DNA of 64,000 nucleotides from Gavia stellata (lineage: Eukaryota > Chordata > Aves > Gaviiformes > Gaviidae): NCBI RefSeq assembly GCF_030936135.1, contig NC_082595.1, forward strand, positions 22,209,930 to 22,273,929, read 5' to 3'. Below, one piece after another: positions 13,860-28,100 of this stretch; the first letter of the stretch is position 1; every line of letters begins with the position of its first letter. The notes under the pieces were generated by a model that did no database searches, had not been told where the DNA came from, and was given only the letters and a program-made list of their open reading frames with translations. The translations under genes were made by a program, and so were the position numbers.

Positions 13860-15800
13860 CATGCCTTTTAACTCCAGATGAGCTGGAGACTCCAGAAACA
13901 GACAAACTGAAGGCTTAAGAGATCCCAGCCTGAACAAAACTTGAACCCCCTGAAACAGTATGGTGATCATGCAATCCCGGAGAAGCTACAGTTTGCAAAA
14001 AAGACCAGAACTGTTGAGGTGTGGCACTTAAATCTCACCCTTGGCCAAGACTAAACATGATGTGGGACCAGAACACCAAACCTGACTGGAACAGAGAGCC
14101 TTCAAAAGGCCTGAAACTCTGCAGGCCCTGACAAACATGGCCACAACTGAGACCCAGATTTCTAGAACTGTATTCTTGTTAGAGAGCCAAAGACTTCACA
14201 GGTACTGAAAACTAGCTGGTAGCCTATGCAAGGCTGCTGCGTCCTACAGCAGGCTGTGCTGTGTCCTTGGAATGGGCCCTGGGACAGAACGTACCCCAGG
14301 AGACTTTGCACCAAGTCACCCACAGTCTTCTCTAGCAAAACACTCTCCACACTCATGTGTCCCTCACAGGCAAAATTGCATCCACTTGTTGAAGAAGCCA
14401 TGAAGCAACACACTGAAGGATTCACAACACTATTTAGCAACCTTTGCGGGACTCCTAGACATCCTGCAACTAGACGGGCTCCCACTCTTTCCTAATACAA
14501 GCCCTTAGACACCACCAGGAACAATTCACAAGCACCGAGGTTACCTGTACCAGTCCTGCCTTTGATGCCAGATTGTGAATGCTCCAATTTCAAAGAGTGA
14601 GGGCAGGGTCTCTTCCACCCTGCAGATACCAGGTTCTGTGGGGGTCCGAGTCCAACTCACCGCAGAGTAAATATCACTTACCTACTGCTAACTTCACCTG
14701 TGCTGCCCAAGACCTCAGCAGAACAGACATTCAGCTAGATTGTTAAACCTAAAGGTCAGGTAGACACTAGGAAGGTTGATATGACATGCATCATCTCTGA
14801 ATTGCGAAGTCTGTGCAAAGATGATGAGAAGCCATTACAGAGCACAGCAGGACTGTGCACCACAGATGCATGTGCAGCCCAGCCTTGTCTTTCCCCTTAG
14901 CACACGATGACAGAGCAGGCAGGAAAACCAGAGAGTCCCTCTATACCCAGCTAACTGAGAACTAGACCATAACAGCCGCCACAAACAAGCCAACTTACAG
15001 CAACACAGACAAAACGGCAGTTTCAGTCTCCCAGCACACTCTCTTTTACTCTCCGAGTCATGCACTGACAACCTCCTCTCTTTCACCCAGACATGCTCCT
15101 TCTCAACAGCCCCTTCCCTTCTTCTGGGCTCAGTACTCAATAGCTTGCAGCAGCCAGGCAGCCACACTATGTTCCTGCCAATCAGCCTTAACACCCACTG
15201 CGTCAGCAGCTGCCTCTGGTTCTGACACTGCTTCTCTGTACTAGCAGCCCACCACAGTCAGCCAGCCCTACAACTCCTTATTTGCCCTCAGTGTTGTCAG
15301 CATCCCCCAACACATACTTGCTCAGTTTCTGAGATGCTTCTTTGCTTACTCAGACACAATTTCACCAACACCCAGCTCCCTCATGAATTTCCCCTCTTTG
15401 AAGATACAAGTCTTAACTACTTAATGTTCCATGGGGTATTTAAAAGGGAGAAGGGGCTTACAGCTGGTAACACAAATGAAGAGCCACCAGGCTGGGGAAG
15501 GGGGAAAAGAAAAAACATTGGTTTGAAGTAGCAGGGGCAGGATAGTGGGCCCATCATGTTCCTCTTACCGAGGCATGGAGCAAGGGTTACCACAAAGGTA
15601 GCCTCAGGCAAATGGGCAGGAGCAGGCATAGGAAGGAGCACAAACAAAGGAAGGGCCACCAGGAAAGGAACAGGGGCAGAGGCAGCAAAAGTTGGCCACC
15701 ATGGTACTCAGCCCAGCTCAGAAAACACAGGCCAGAAGGAAGCAATGAAGCCCTTCCAGCTGGTTCTGCTGCTTCATCTCCTGAGTCAGTAAGTCACTGC
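13860..15800. other. GC-shifted block of unknown origin
   Basis: About 1.9 kb has clearly higher GC than the flanks and carries broken open frames on the minus strand, at about 15194-14835 and 14485-14162. Several minus-strand donor-like sites occur (for example GTAAGT at 14681-14676, GTGAGT at 14660-14655). It could be a decayed retroelement or a lncRNA locus. I recognise no reverse transcriptase, integrase or LTR ends, so it is left unclassified. Confidence 0.35.
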
Positions 15801-16315
15801 TGTCTGTAACATTGAGTAGAGGTCCATCCATCTGCAGCTGATCTCCACTTGCTCCTGAGCTCTTCCATAGTGGCAAAGAACACAGCTGTCTCCTGATCTT
15901 CCAACACCTTATGATGTCTCAACTCCATGATTGCACTCAGCTGTGAAAATCAGACTGTTTCGCAGTTCCAGGGAATAAAGTTTCTACAAGAGAATGCTAA
16001 AGGTATGGTCTGTGTGGTATGTTCTCATCTCATGTTCCTCGTACTGCTCTAATTACTGAACCATGCTTGTGAATTGTTTAGGGATAATACTAACGGAAAG
16101 TTCCATCGAAATCCATTCTGTGTTCTTCAGACACTTGTTTATTTAAATAGGCTTTTCAAAACTCTGAGGTTTTCTTTGAAAAAAATTCTGGCTACATAGG
16201 TAAAACTTTGTCCTGGGAGCCATTTGTAAGAGAGTGTAGAATTGTCTGTAGGCAGCCAACAGAGTTGTTGTTCAACACTTCAAAAGAAAATATCTCTATC
16301 AGTAACTATTTTTTA

Positions 16316-16683
16316 TCACAGAATCACTAAGGTTGGAAACGACCTGTAAAATCATCAAGTCCAACCATCAACCCAACACCACCATGCCCACTAAACCATG
16401 TCCTGTGATGCCACGTCCACATGTTCCTTGAACACCTCCAGTGATGGTGACTCCACCACCTCCCTGGGCAGCCTCTTCCAGTGTTTCACCACTCTCTCAG
16501 TAAAGAAATTTTTCCTAATATCCAGCCTAAACCTCCCCTGGCACAACTTGAGGCCATTGCCTCTTGTCCTGTCGCTAGTCACTTGGGAGAAGAGACCAAC
16601 ACCCACCTCTCTGCAACCCCCTTTCAGGTAATTGTAGAGAGCGGTAAGGTCTCCCCTGAGCCTCCTCTTCTCCAGACTGAAGA
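16316..16683 (-). mobile_element. CR1 LINE 3' tail fragment
   Basis: On the minus strand this reads the last part of CR1 ORF2 ([35 protein letters not shown]) and the 3' UTR, ending in the octamer-type terminus (GTGATTCTGTG, plus-strand CACAGAATCAC at 16318). It is severely 5'-truncated, as is typical of CR1. It lies left of the FEZ2 3' end. The internal edge near 16,683 is approximate. Confidence 0.92.
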
Positions 16684-19600
16684 ATGGTCATTAACAGTTT
16701 GCTAACCCAAGCACGCAGGATTAGATAAAGGGCTCTTAAAATTACCCTGGAGACAATAGGATTTTATTGATTTTTTTTCCCCAAATTTCAACACTTAATG
16801 TTCTAAGCCAGCAAAGTCATACTTCTTAAGTCAGTTCAGAGCAGTACAAATATTTATGAGGAAAAGCAATGTCTACAGAAACAAGAAAAAAGACCTCCTT
16901 GTCCATCCTTCATGGCTGAAATGTCCTATAGAAATCTTAAGGATGTCAAGGGCCCTGTCCTACTGAAGCTGTCACCACTCTAAAGTGCAGTTCTGCAAGA
17001 CCCTCCCTCCTCCAGTACCAAGTGCTTATGCAGCACAGCTTGCTCTTGTGCTGTTTGGTGAACAGGCAACTGAAGTGCCACGTTGTGCACTGAATGTCCA
17101 GAACATTCACAGGGAAATCGCCTGCTGCACCAAATGCAAAGCGAAGCCTTCTAGGGCTTAATCTTTTACAATCTTGGATATGCATTTAGAGGAAGCAGTT
17201 GTTCAATTTTAGGCAAAAGCTCATTGGTTCTGTTGACAATAAGGTTTAGATCAGGCTGATACCACTGTTCATGCATCAATGACAGATGCACACAGAAGGA
17301 AGCAGCTCTCTAACTCAACTATTTTCATGCTATCGCTGGCAGACACTATCAACTTCTTCTGGAACTGAAAGTGATGGAGGTTCTGCATTTGTCTTTTTCA
17401 AATTTATCTCAAGGACAATTTCTATCCCTCAGGTTGGAAAGAGGTGAATGCAGTTAATACTGCAGAGATGTTTTTTCATGATGAAATAGCTGTAAGGCGT
17501 TTTGAGGGACTTCCCTGCTAATTTAGGAATCTTCCAACCCCAGACTCCAAAATACGCAGCTAACCAGCATGATCTACATGGGGCTTACTTTGCACAATTA
17601 GTTTTACTGTGAAGGCAATACAACAGAAGGAGAAACATTCCTGGGAGGGGTCAGTGATTTGCCTACAGATAAAAATGAACTGACATTTTAACAGCAACGC
17701 TGCCATTCCACTCAAAAGAATTCCTGTACGCCAGCCTGCTTGAGCTGGGCAATGGAATATTCCTGAAGGCCAAAAATGCAGTCAGTGAGAAAATCTGGAT
17801 TGTTTTCTTTGAATTGGTCAGCTCCTGAATATCAAGGCATAGAATTATGCATATCAACAGAAACAGATGTAGGATCAGAATTTGCTTTCCATAGTTTTGA
17901 AAAAACTGAGGCATTCTCCAAACACTTTCCTGATCAAGAAAATCCAAACACTTTACCTTCTTTGCTGAGTTTTTCCATCCCATTGTATTCAGCCTAAGTT
18001 ATAACATGTTGTTTCCAAGAAACATATACCTAAATTCAGAAATCTGCATGCAATGCTACAGAAAATTAAAATTAATATTTATTACATAAAGTTAACATAA
18101 AACCCAAACACAAAGACCGGTTGGAAAATGAACAGCAAAATTACCAGCTCTGTTTAAAATAGCATTCAGTGCAAAGAGAGGCTTCTATCCAACTTTTGCA
18201 GATTACAAAGGAGAGAAGAACAAAACACAGTGACAAAATTCAGTAACTATTTCTCCCAGTTCACACAGTTTCTTCGACAATTATTGTTAGGACTGGATCA
18301 ACTAATCCGGAGAGCCATCGCTGATCAGTACATACAAACAAAAAGGCAAGAAATCCTGAGCGAGGTCCTGATGAAAAGAACGTGAGCAAGGGAACAAGAC
18401 ACTCCATTTCACCAGGAAGGACAAAGCACTTAAAAAATGAAAGTGCTTCTTCTAATTCTTCAGTGATAAGAAACTCTCTGCAAGGAAGGTATCTACCACT
18501 TCTCCATCATCAGACATGCCCTATAAAACTCTTCTAGCACTCACTGCTACCTGCAAAATTGTAGACATCTTGAAAAGAAACTGTATTATCTTAGCGTTGG
18601 AACAGGTAGCTTTCCTGTATGACAATCAGTTTCTTTTTAGGCTTAAAGTAAACACTGCCGTGCCCCCAAGAGAAGCAGAATACTAAATTCACCCAACATG
18701 ATTCAAGATCCATTTTGTTTTGAGATTTCATTTTTTACTGGATGACAGAGTTTATGATTTCTGGAGTGACTTCACATCCAGGGATAACTTGGAGGTTCAT
18801 AAGAAGTTTCAAAAATTAGCATTGATACCTGAATCAGAAAATCATTCCAAACCCACACGGATTCTGTTACTGTTACAATACAGCCCCATTGCCCAAAAGA
18901 AAGATACACTTTGCAGAATGATGAGACGAGTAAGTTCAGGCTTGGTTGCATCGGAGCTGAGAATGACTCAATAGACAGCTTTGCTTCTAGGCCCTTCCCG
19001 ACTGAATTGGATAGACGTTGTTTTAAGTGAAGCAAGCTGCTCATCTCCACTGCCCATTGCTGCCACAGCTAGAGAAGCAGGCTTCCTGCTACACAGGCTC
19101 TGTATCATCTACAACTTCAGGAGCCGAAACCTGTATCTTCAATTGTCCCCTTGGAAATGAGGAGGCAGCTGCTGTAAATGATGCTGCGCGAAGATACACA
19201 TTTGATTATCAACACTATTGCCAAGCACACAGAGTGCCATTTCTGGGCTAGCTGCAGTTTCCAAGTGACACGCATGCAGAAAGAATACTGAGGTAATCCA
19301 GTCTGGAAGGAACAATGATGTGAACTGCTGCAATAAAACCACCACTCCAAGTTAAAGGCTACAATTACCTGGCACAGTCAACAGCAGATGTTCTTTATGA
19401 CCAATTACCTACACCAGCTGAGAGTCCAGCTAAATCATTATCTTTCACCAGAAGGGAACTGACATTGTTTTCACATTTCTTTCCTTCACCAAGAAAACAT
19501 AATTCCAGGACTCTTGACTACCTCTGACACACTGGCCAGACAGTCCCTGACTTAAAATTTGACTCTAGCCAGCAAGTGAATAAGCTTATATCAAATGAAA

Positions 19601-21039
19601 TAGCTGAAACCCAGAAAAAGGGTTGGATTTAAAAAAAAAAAAAAAAGAAAAAAAAGAAAAAAAAGGCTATTAAAGCAAGTGATACAAATAACCTGACTTT
19701 AAGTAACTTAAAATTCAATGATTTTAAGAAGAATTTGCTTCTAGGACTCTTCCTATTAAAAATGGAATGCATTTTGCTAAAAATGTATTTTTACCAAATC
19801 TCTTCTAGGGTGTTTGTCAGCAACTGTTCTTGGGTGGCCATTTACAGCTATCACATGCTAAAACTAGAAAGAATAATGAAATCCAGCTCCCTGAAAGAAT
19901 TCAAGATTCAATAATGCATCTGGAGAAAGGATGCATAACAGAGAATGTGAAGTACATAGAACTCAGCAAAAAAGCAGATCTGCACGATTCTTTTTATACA
20001 AATGTTTTGAGATCTACTTTTTTATGTACATATATAGGTAGATACACAATACTTGCCACCTTTGGTAGCTGTTGTTTAATGTCAGGATTCCACATACAAG
20101 TTAAACAGGTATTTTGCATAATAAAATCTTTAGTCTGATGAGGGGCATGATATATCCAAGCAGATGCTTAGTTCACTAAAGCCATTTCTGGTCTTTAGTG
20201 TTGGGTTTTCTTTCAAGTTTTACTACTGTTAGTATTTCCTGACTTTAGGTCATCCAAGATTTGCTACAACTAGCAACACAAACCTTGTCAAAAGTTTTTT
20301 TTTTGTGTGTGTTTGTTTTTTTTAATTCTTCCCTTGATTTTCTTCTTTTTTTGTTCCATCTTGTCACCTCAAGCCTCAAAAGTAGATTGAAACATATCTG
20401 AATAGATCTCATTTGGAGACATGGTGTGTTTCACAAGTGCATCTTTTTAAAAAAAAATAAGCAAAGCAGGGTCATCCCCCTTGCCAATTTGCATCAATAG
20501 TCAACATCAAGCATTTCTATAGAAAAAGCATGCCATAATGAGTTCATTACATATCAGCTAAAGAAATAAATGGCAGCTTTCTTGTTAGAGAAACCACAAA
20601 TTAATAAAGCAACAAAAAACCACTTCCTCACATATGACACACTCATGCAGACGATCTATTTATTCCTGAGCAGGCTGGCAAGTATCCATTGGTGGTCAAG
20701 TGGGGGGAGAGGGAGGAGGAAAGAATTTTAAGCTGAAAACTTTGCCAACTGAAAAAGGCAGGCCTTGAGAAAAAAGAGAAGGCATTATGAGAACTATTTT
20801 CAAACTGAATGTGTTTTACTGATCAAAATGAGTATTTGGTGACAATGATAAAATTGAGTATTGAAGAAGTGACACAAGGTACTCAGGAGCAAATTTCTCT
20901 TCAACTAACAAAAAGACTGAAGACTGTAAATGGAAAAAACTGTTTGAAGAAAAGACATGTTTATCTCTTTAGAATCTTATCTTCCAATGCCTTCACATAT
21001 ACAGTATATAAATCTGGGTGTAGAATCAATAGGAATTCA
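16684..21039. other. Non-genic stretch left of the FEZ2 3' end
   Basis: AT-rich sequence with an A-rich tract at 19631-19664 and T-rich runs near 20,290-20,330. No exon, RNA gene or transposon is recognised. Confidence 0.6.
19631..19664 (+). repeat. A-rich low-complexity tract
   Basis: Sixteen A residues followed by GAAAAAAAAG-type units. There is no transposon sequence immediately 5' of it. Confidence 0.85.
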
Positions 21040-22138
21040 ACCTAGAAAATAGTTCCTTTATTTTTATTAGTACTCCTTACATTTCAATCTAATCTTTAAG
21101 ACTGGCAAAATTATTTGTGGCAAGTATTTAATGTTGAGATTATGGGGTACGTTTCTTTTACAGGATTTGTAAAATACATTCTCATCTGTTTGAATGCAGA
21201 TAACATCATCACAGAGGAGACAGTGCATACAATTTACAAGAGAGATTTGTAGCAAAATTTAGAGATACACAACAACCAACATCTCAATATAATACTAACT
21301 TGGCACTCAGGTGCATGTTTTTCAAACTGTACATGTATTTTTAAAAAGATATAGTCTTTTAAAATGTTTATATATTGAAGCATTTTCATTAAGATCAAAC
21401 ACTTACTAAAACCAGTAAAATTATAGCAGCAATATGGGAGAGTATCTAAGCCACATGAACATTAATAATTAAAATAAAGACAAATATGAAATATTACATT
21501 ACTTGGGTGTTTGTGTTAGATAACAAGGATAGGTAACATACCAATTACCTATGCCAAACCATCAAAGAATCTGGATTTGCTCACTGTATGAACAATACTG
21601 TTGTGTAGTTCAATCAAAGTTACTGTTTTAAAAGAAGTGTTGAATGCTGACTTCCACCAACAGTGTTCTGGAGTGCTTCTGGCAGAACTCACTTGAATCT
21701 TTTAATCCAAGCCCGACTATGATCCTTTTTGTATCTTTGCTATAGGAACTAAGGATGCTTTTAAACATGGATTCCTTAAAACTAGGCTTATTTTATTTAC
21801 ACTATTGAAAGTTTACTTTTCCTTCCAACAACAAAATGTGCAGGAGGATTTACTACATGCTATACAATGTAAAAATAGACTTTAAAAAGCCAGAACAATG
21901 TGAGTAAAACTGTACAATGTTTGTTCCCTGCTCCAGTTCATTGCACTATTAAGTTAAAATGGATGAGTTGTCATGCCCAGAAGACTTACTGTAGGATCAG
22001 AAAATTGTCGCACACAAAGAGGAGGTAAATGCATACTGGTTTAGGTATAGTGCCAAATGAAAAAATACTATGAGTTGTATCCACAGAAAGCTTCTCATCA
22101 CAGGAAGGAGCACGGCTAATTCTGAAAGGCAGTCCTCT
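21040..22138 (-). other. FEZ2: FEZ2 3' UTR (approximate end)
   Basis: AT-rich sequence follows the FEZ2 stop codon. Candidate poly(A) signals on the minus strand are AATAAA at 21797-21792 and a back-to-back pair at 21068-21057. The pair is the stronger candidate and would place cleavage near 21,040, for a UTR of about 1.1 kb. A TGTAAATA Pumilio-type motif at 21801-21794 overlaps the proximal signal. Both ends need transcript data. Confidence 0.5.
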
Positions 22139-22155
22139 TCATGTAGGACACAGAA
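22139..22155 (-). CDS. FEZ2: FEZ2 terminal coding segment (VLCPT and stop)
   Basis: Only 17 coding bases are present. They complete Val367 and add LCPT and a TGA stop at 22141-22139. The acceptor TTCTTTTGCAG is strong and the phase matches exon 7. The ending VLCPT is invariant in FEZ1 and FEZ2, which is why so short a segment can be called. The rest of this last exon is 3' UTR. Confidence 0.92.
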
Positions 22156-25100
22156 CTGCAAAAGAACCATAAATACATCTTGATAAAGATCAGTGAAGTT
22201 AGTCTGTATAAGAATGTATTGTATATACTAAAATACTTAAATCTTGAATGCTACCCTATTAGTAACACAGTAAAATCTAGAAATCAATTGAAACTGGCAA
22301 TTAAGATATCATCCTCTTCTCAAAAGATAATGAAGTGACACAACCCACTATCTTTAACTAATATTATCCAGAAATGAGTTAACTAAAAGGTCATGTCTTA
22401 AACAGTGCTTTTTGAGGGGTTCTATTAGAAAACAGAACATTAAATAAAAGGTGACACATGCAGTTGTATTTTAAAAATATGCACTGACAATTTGAGATTC
22501 TAACTCTACTTTCTAATTCTGGTGCGTGTACTTGAATCACACAGTGGGAAGATAAGACATGTCCTTCACGTGTTTCTCATTCCTGTTTCACAGGTAAGAC
22601 ACAAACCTCAGAGCCATCCAGCTTTCAAACCAATGCTAGCACAACACAAAAGCAAATAAAGAAGTCAGGTGTAACAATTAAACAAAAACTTCAAAGGCAA
22701 GAAAATAAATGTTCTTGTTATCTGAAATATCTGCATAATTTAAAAATAGAACAAGGTGTAAATTCTTGCTTTATTAAAACAAAAAACTGCGGGTTTTTTA
22801 AGCCTTTACTAGAAGCCTGAAAGATCAGATATGAAATAGCAAAGCAAGCTGAAAGATGGAAAATTATTCTGCTTTCATGACATCTACATTCAGAAAAAAG
22901 CCTAAAAGAAAATAATACTAGACATATTTCATGCATTTTACTCAGTAGTAATGTACAGCATATTATTTTTAGCACTGTATTTTTATGTCACAATTACTGT
23001 TTAAGGACAATTGGAAAAGAGCACGAAGCTGAGCAGTAAATACATTTTAGAAAGCTTACTGTAAAGATACATTTTCAAAGGCATTTATTTCAGCTATAAA
23101 TACATACTTATATATTGTTATATATAACAGTTATGTTTTAAGAATGCCACAATTATTTACACTTACATGTGTTCTCGAATTAAGGAAAAAAAATTAACCT
23201 TGCAGGGGTACAGAGAGTAATTTATTCAGTTTGCGTATCATACTGGTAGTATGTTATATTAAAAAATTATCTCTGTACATGAAGTTAAGTGTTCAAATTT
23301 TGTAAAAACTGGAAGTAAAAACTAATGATCTTGAAATAACGTGTCTAGATGGGATACCAGACAACCTATCCCTAATATCTTGATTCTGTGTCTATCTACA
23401 GGCTAACATTTCATATATATCATTGGTTTGTTCCATAAGTAGCTAAATTAAGGAACCCTTGCTTCCCGCAGATTTCCTCAGACATTCCTCCTTACCCTCA
23501 TAACAATAAAACTAGGTAATTCCCCTTCCCACAATGCCTTCCTCAGCTTCCACTTTAAATTTGCTATGAACTCCATCCCAGCAGGTCCTCCCCATATTGT
23601 TCCTCTGTCCTCATGCTCCCAAACTGATAGGAGCTACTCTAAGTGCATTCACCGGTATGTGAATGCATAAAAGTTATCTGGCCAACTGGATGTTGGCTTT
23701 TCAAAGCCAATAGCCTTTAGCTCAATAGAAACAGTGGTTTCAGTCCTTCTCCTACCTAAGCACAGTATTTGCAAAATGCAGTTATTCCTGCAATCCTTCT
23801 TTCTGTCTTGTGGTGTTGAAATTGGCAATTACTATTTGTGAGGCTGAATAGACAGACAACATGACTGCAAAGAGGCATTTTCTTCAGAAAACAGCCTAAA
23901 TTTGCATACCTCAAGGATTACAGATGCTACTACATGTTGCATTTTTGTACTTGGCAAATAAATCATAATGCAGAAAGCCATTACATTACACATGCAAGAA
24001 GAAAGACTGAAAGCTTCTGTAAAAAAAAAAAAAATTCAATGGGTATAGTCAATACAAACATGCTTTCATCTAAGGATATGGTACCTATTCTTGTTGCAAC
24101 ACCTAAAAACAATGCAACTACAAAATATGACAAAAATATCTCCATCTGTGCTCCTTGTTTTACAAGCTTAAGTTGTGCACATGAAACTTTGCTGCTTACT
24201 TGCTTGTGTAGGTCTTTCAATGGAAACGAACACAATGTTTTCAAAGCACATTATATTTGTTAAACCATCAAAAAAGATCAGTAGAAAGATGAGCACAAAC
24301 AGTGTTTAAATACAGTGAGCTTCCTAAGCTGCAAGCTTCAGTCCAAAAATGTGCTTTCTACAATCAAGAATTTCACAGTGTTGGCTTGGTATTTCTTTCC
24401 CTGTCAGCAAATGCATTCCCTCACCCTCCTCCAAATCTCAATTTAAACTTCATAGAATCATAGAATCATTTAGGTTGGAAAAGACCCTTAAGATCATCGA
24501 GTCCAACCGTAAACCTAACACTGCCAAGTCCACCACTAATCCATGTACCTAAGCACCACATCTACATGTCTTTTAAATACTTCCACGGATGGTGATTCAA
24601 CAACCTCCGTGGGCAGCCTGTTCCAGTGTCTGACAACCCTTCCAGCGAAGAAACTTTTCCTAATACCCAATCTAAACCTCTCCTGGCACAACTTGATGCA
24701 GTTTCCTCTCGTCCTCCCACTTGTTACTTGGGAAAAGAGACCAACAGCCATGATCCCTAGTGATAAAATATAATAACAATATTAATATATTAAAAATATG
24801 TTCAGAAAAATGTAAGCACAATTGCAAATGCTTATCAATTTCACATTACCATCAATTTAATTCTAAAACTATAAACCAGAATATGAATCACATGCTGGTG
24901 GAAGAAGAACTACAATATACTTGCAAAGTAAGTCCCTTTCATTATTACTAACTTCAGGATGGAAATGTTCACTGAAAAGTAAAAAGAAACAAAACCCCAC
25001 AAAAGGAAAAAAAACCCCTTGAAAATAATTTAGGATGCATCAAGAGAACATGAACAAGTGAAGGTAAGTTAGTGCATTGTACAAGACTCTACATGGAAAA

Positions 25101-28100
25101 TGTACATAGTCTAGCTTTGGGATACTTACCTTTCAGGAGGTACTCCCTATGGATAGATCCAGGGGAGAGCTAACTGATCACTGCAAAGAGGGACTTAAGC
25201 ATGAGGACAAGATGATGATATTTTTAACATTTTGGGGGACACAAGGGGGCGGTAGAAATTGGGAAAAGAGGATGCTTTAAAGAAGCAAACACCAGAAATA
25301 ATTTCAAAACTAATAATCCTATTCAGAAATGCGTATGAAGTTTTATTTTTTCCTAACACGAAATGCACTGAGTTGCATTGGACTTTTTCACTTCTTTGTT
25401 ATACCACATTTGCACATCCCACATTCTGAGGATTTCTACTTCCAGCATCTCAGAAGCATTAGCTGGTTATGAAAAAAAGTGTGAGTATGATCCACGGTAA
25501 CACAGAAGGTCAACAGCAGATCTGGTTGCAGAACTCTCCTTCAGATTCCAGTCCCATGCTCCAGCTCTTGGCCAAACTGCCTTGCCAAAATGAATTTACT
25601 CAATCATTATTAAATGAAGTATTAGACAACACACACGGAGGGGGTCTGTGTGTGTCTTCCTACATGATCCAAATTTAGTCTTTCATAAATTTCAGAATTA
25701 TTTTGGCATTTAGTTCAAGATGGTGACACTTCCACAAAACACCAAGAAATTCGGAGAAAATAAACTTATTTCATGGATGTTCTCATAAAAAGACAGTGAA
25801 TTTGGCAAGATTTCTTATTAAATCAACACTTACTGCTCAATCTTACGGTTCCATTAACCTTTCCAGGTTCACAGCATTCTTCTTTTATTTGTCCCATTAC
25901 ATTTTGCCAACAATACTATAGCAATTGTTAGAATCACTTTTTTCCTGATATTTTTTCTTCAGCTCTTAATTCTAAACAATCTAACTTTTCAACAATAACC
26001 AATAATATCTGGGCAAGTTTATTACTAAATCTGTGGACAGCCATAACACCCACATAAGACTACCATGTTCTAATTTTTTAAATACCACAGAATAAAAAGT
26101 CAGTGCTGCTTTAAAAAAATTAAGGACTTACTTGTAAGATTTTTTTTCTTTGCTGTGTAAAATGGAATATAGAGCTAGAAAGAAGGTTTCACCTGCGCTA
26201 ACTAATGCCACACTAACCGTATTTCCCGTAAAGCTACACATATCCTATTGTCACATATAATTTACTGCCTGCATTTTTGTTGTAAGATTGGAAAAACTGA
26301 TCCTCAAAGGAACAAGAAGTTCAGAGATTTCAACAGAACTAAGCACCTTTGGTGATATAATTCACACATTTCAAAATGTAATTTCTTGATTAAAGCTTAA
26401 TAAAAAGAAATGGAATCCATTCAGTCTGAGACAATAGCTGAATCAGAGAGTAAACAAATGTAAAATGAATACAATAATCACTATACCATCTGGATAATTA
26501 TCACTGAGTCCAGAACTTGTTATCCTCCTGTTTCTTTTGGAAAAAAATTCAAACTCCTAAATCCTCATAAAAATTTTTATCTTGCCAAGACATTTTTAAT
26601 TTTTCCAATGAAGAGAGCAGACTCTTTAAAAAGTAGGTCACTCCTTTTATTTTGAAATTCAGGGAGTAGCTTGGAATTTCAGGTACAAAAGCTGAGCTGA
26701 AAGTTGCTTCAAGTCATTATTTAGAATCATCTAATCTCCCTTTAACAAGCTTTAAATACAACTTTCAGACAACAGACAAGTGGCTGGGAGTATTTTGTGC
26801 CATGTATGAAGGTTCACTGAGGCTTCAGGCCAGACATTTTCATGGCAGAAGAAGAGAAACAAATTACAACCTTAGAAACAATTGGAAGACTTTGCCTGTT
26901 CCACAGGATAAATCTACATTACAATGTAACACTGTCAGCTGAGCTATAAATATTTAACATAATCTAAACATAGCAATATGAAGCTTAGTTAAGACTACAT
27001 TGAAAAGAAGAGTAAAATTCTGCGCTCACTAGCTTATACCACTGCTTGCCATTGTGCAGACAGACCCACAGAAGAGCAAGAGAGGTTTAGTTCTGTTCAG
27101 GCAGCAGAGGGGAAACCACCTTTTCCTTTCAGTATGAGTGATGCGAGTGAGTGATTACTCTTCATACTCCAATCATTTGTGTTTTACAGTTTAGAGACAA
27201 CAATGCTTGTATATGAAGACCTGTTTCATCCAACACATTTAATGTGAGCATGATGTTTTTGAAATTGTTGCATCTAGCTAGTAGAACATGCCTGGTGATT
27301 TTAAAGTCAGGAGCATGCAGAAGCAGAAGGGAACCTCAGTATCAAGCTTCCTCAGCATCATCCTGTCATATGTTCAGCTAATCTACTTTTATAAGCCTTC
27401 TATGCAGAAGATTTCTCTGTTTCCCTAGGCAGCCAGTTTCTTCTCAGTATCCTAGCAATCTGAAAGCTCTTCTGGATAGCTGCATCCAAAAATAAGAGCA
27501 GACACCTTGAAGAGCACTATTAATTCTAATCAGTTTCTACCAGATGTATTATGATGGAAAGTGAACAGATTTAATTATTGACAACAGTTCATCCTCTTCG
27601 GTCAAAGATGCTGCTTCACAAAACTAAAGTTTAGGGCCATCACCATTAAAACAATCCTGGATCTTGAGCCTAAATGGCTCTCAACTCATATAAGGGCTCA
27701 TATGTCTAATTTTCAGAAAGGGTAAGTAAACAATGGAGCAATCAAAGGAATCAACTGAAAGGATCTCTGTGTTCTTATTGTACATGGTAGTTCTGCAACT
27801 GTACATGAAACTTAGAAATGAGCCTCTTCCAACAGGAAGTCTGTCAGAGCTTCTAGAATACTGCATGGCTCTCCTTTCAGATTTTCTGAAGCAATAGCAC
27901 ACTAAATTTCATCCAGAACTTTAACCTGAAAGTCCTTTCAAATCTCTGCGAGATGAGAGTGATTAGAAGTGTGTGTAAGAAATACAAAAACCTTTAAAAA
28001 TTGTACGGAGGGAGTTAAGTCAAATGATTGTATTTGAAAAAACAATAGGACTTGGAAAGCATGACACCAAAAGAAGAGAAAAACTTTGCAGCATATAAAC

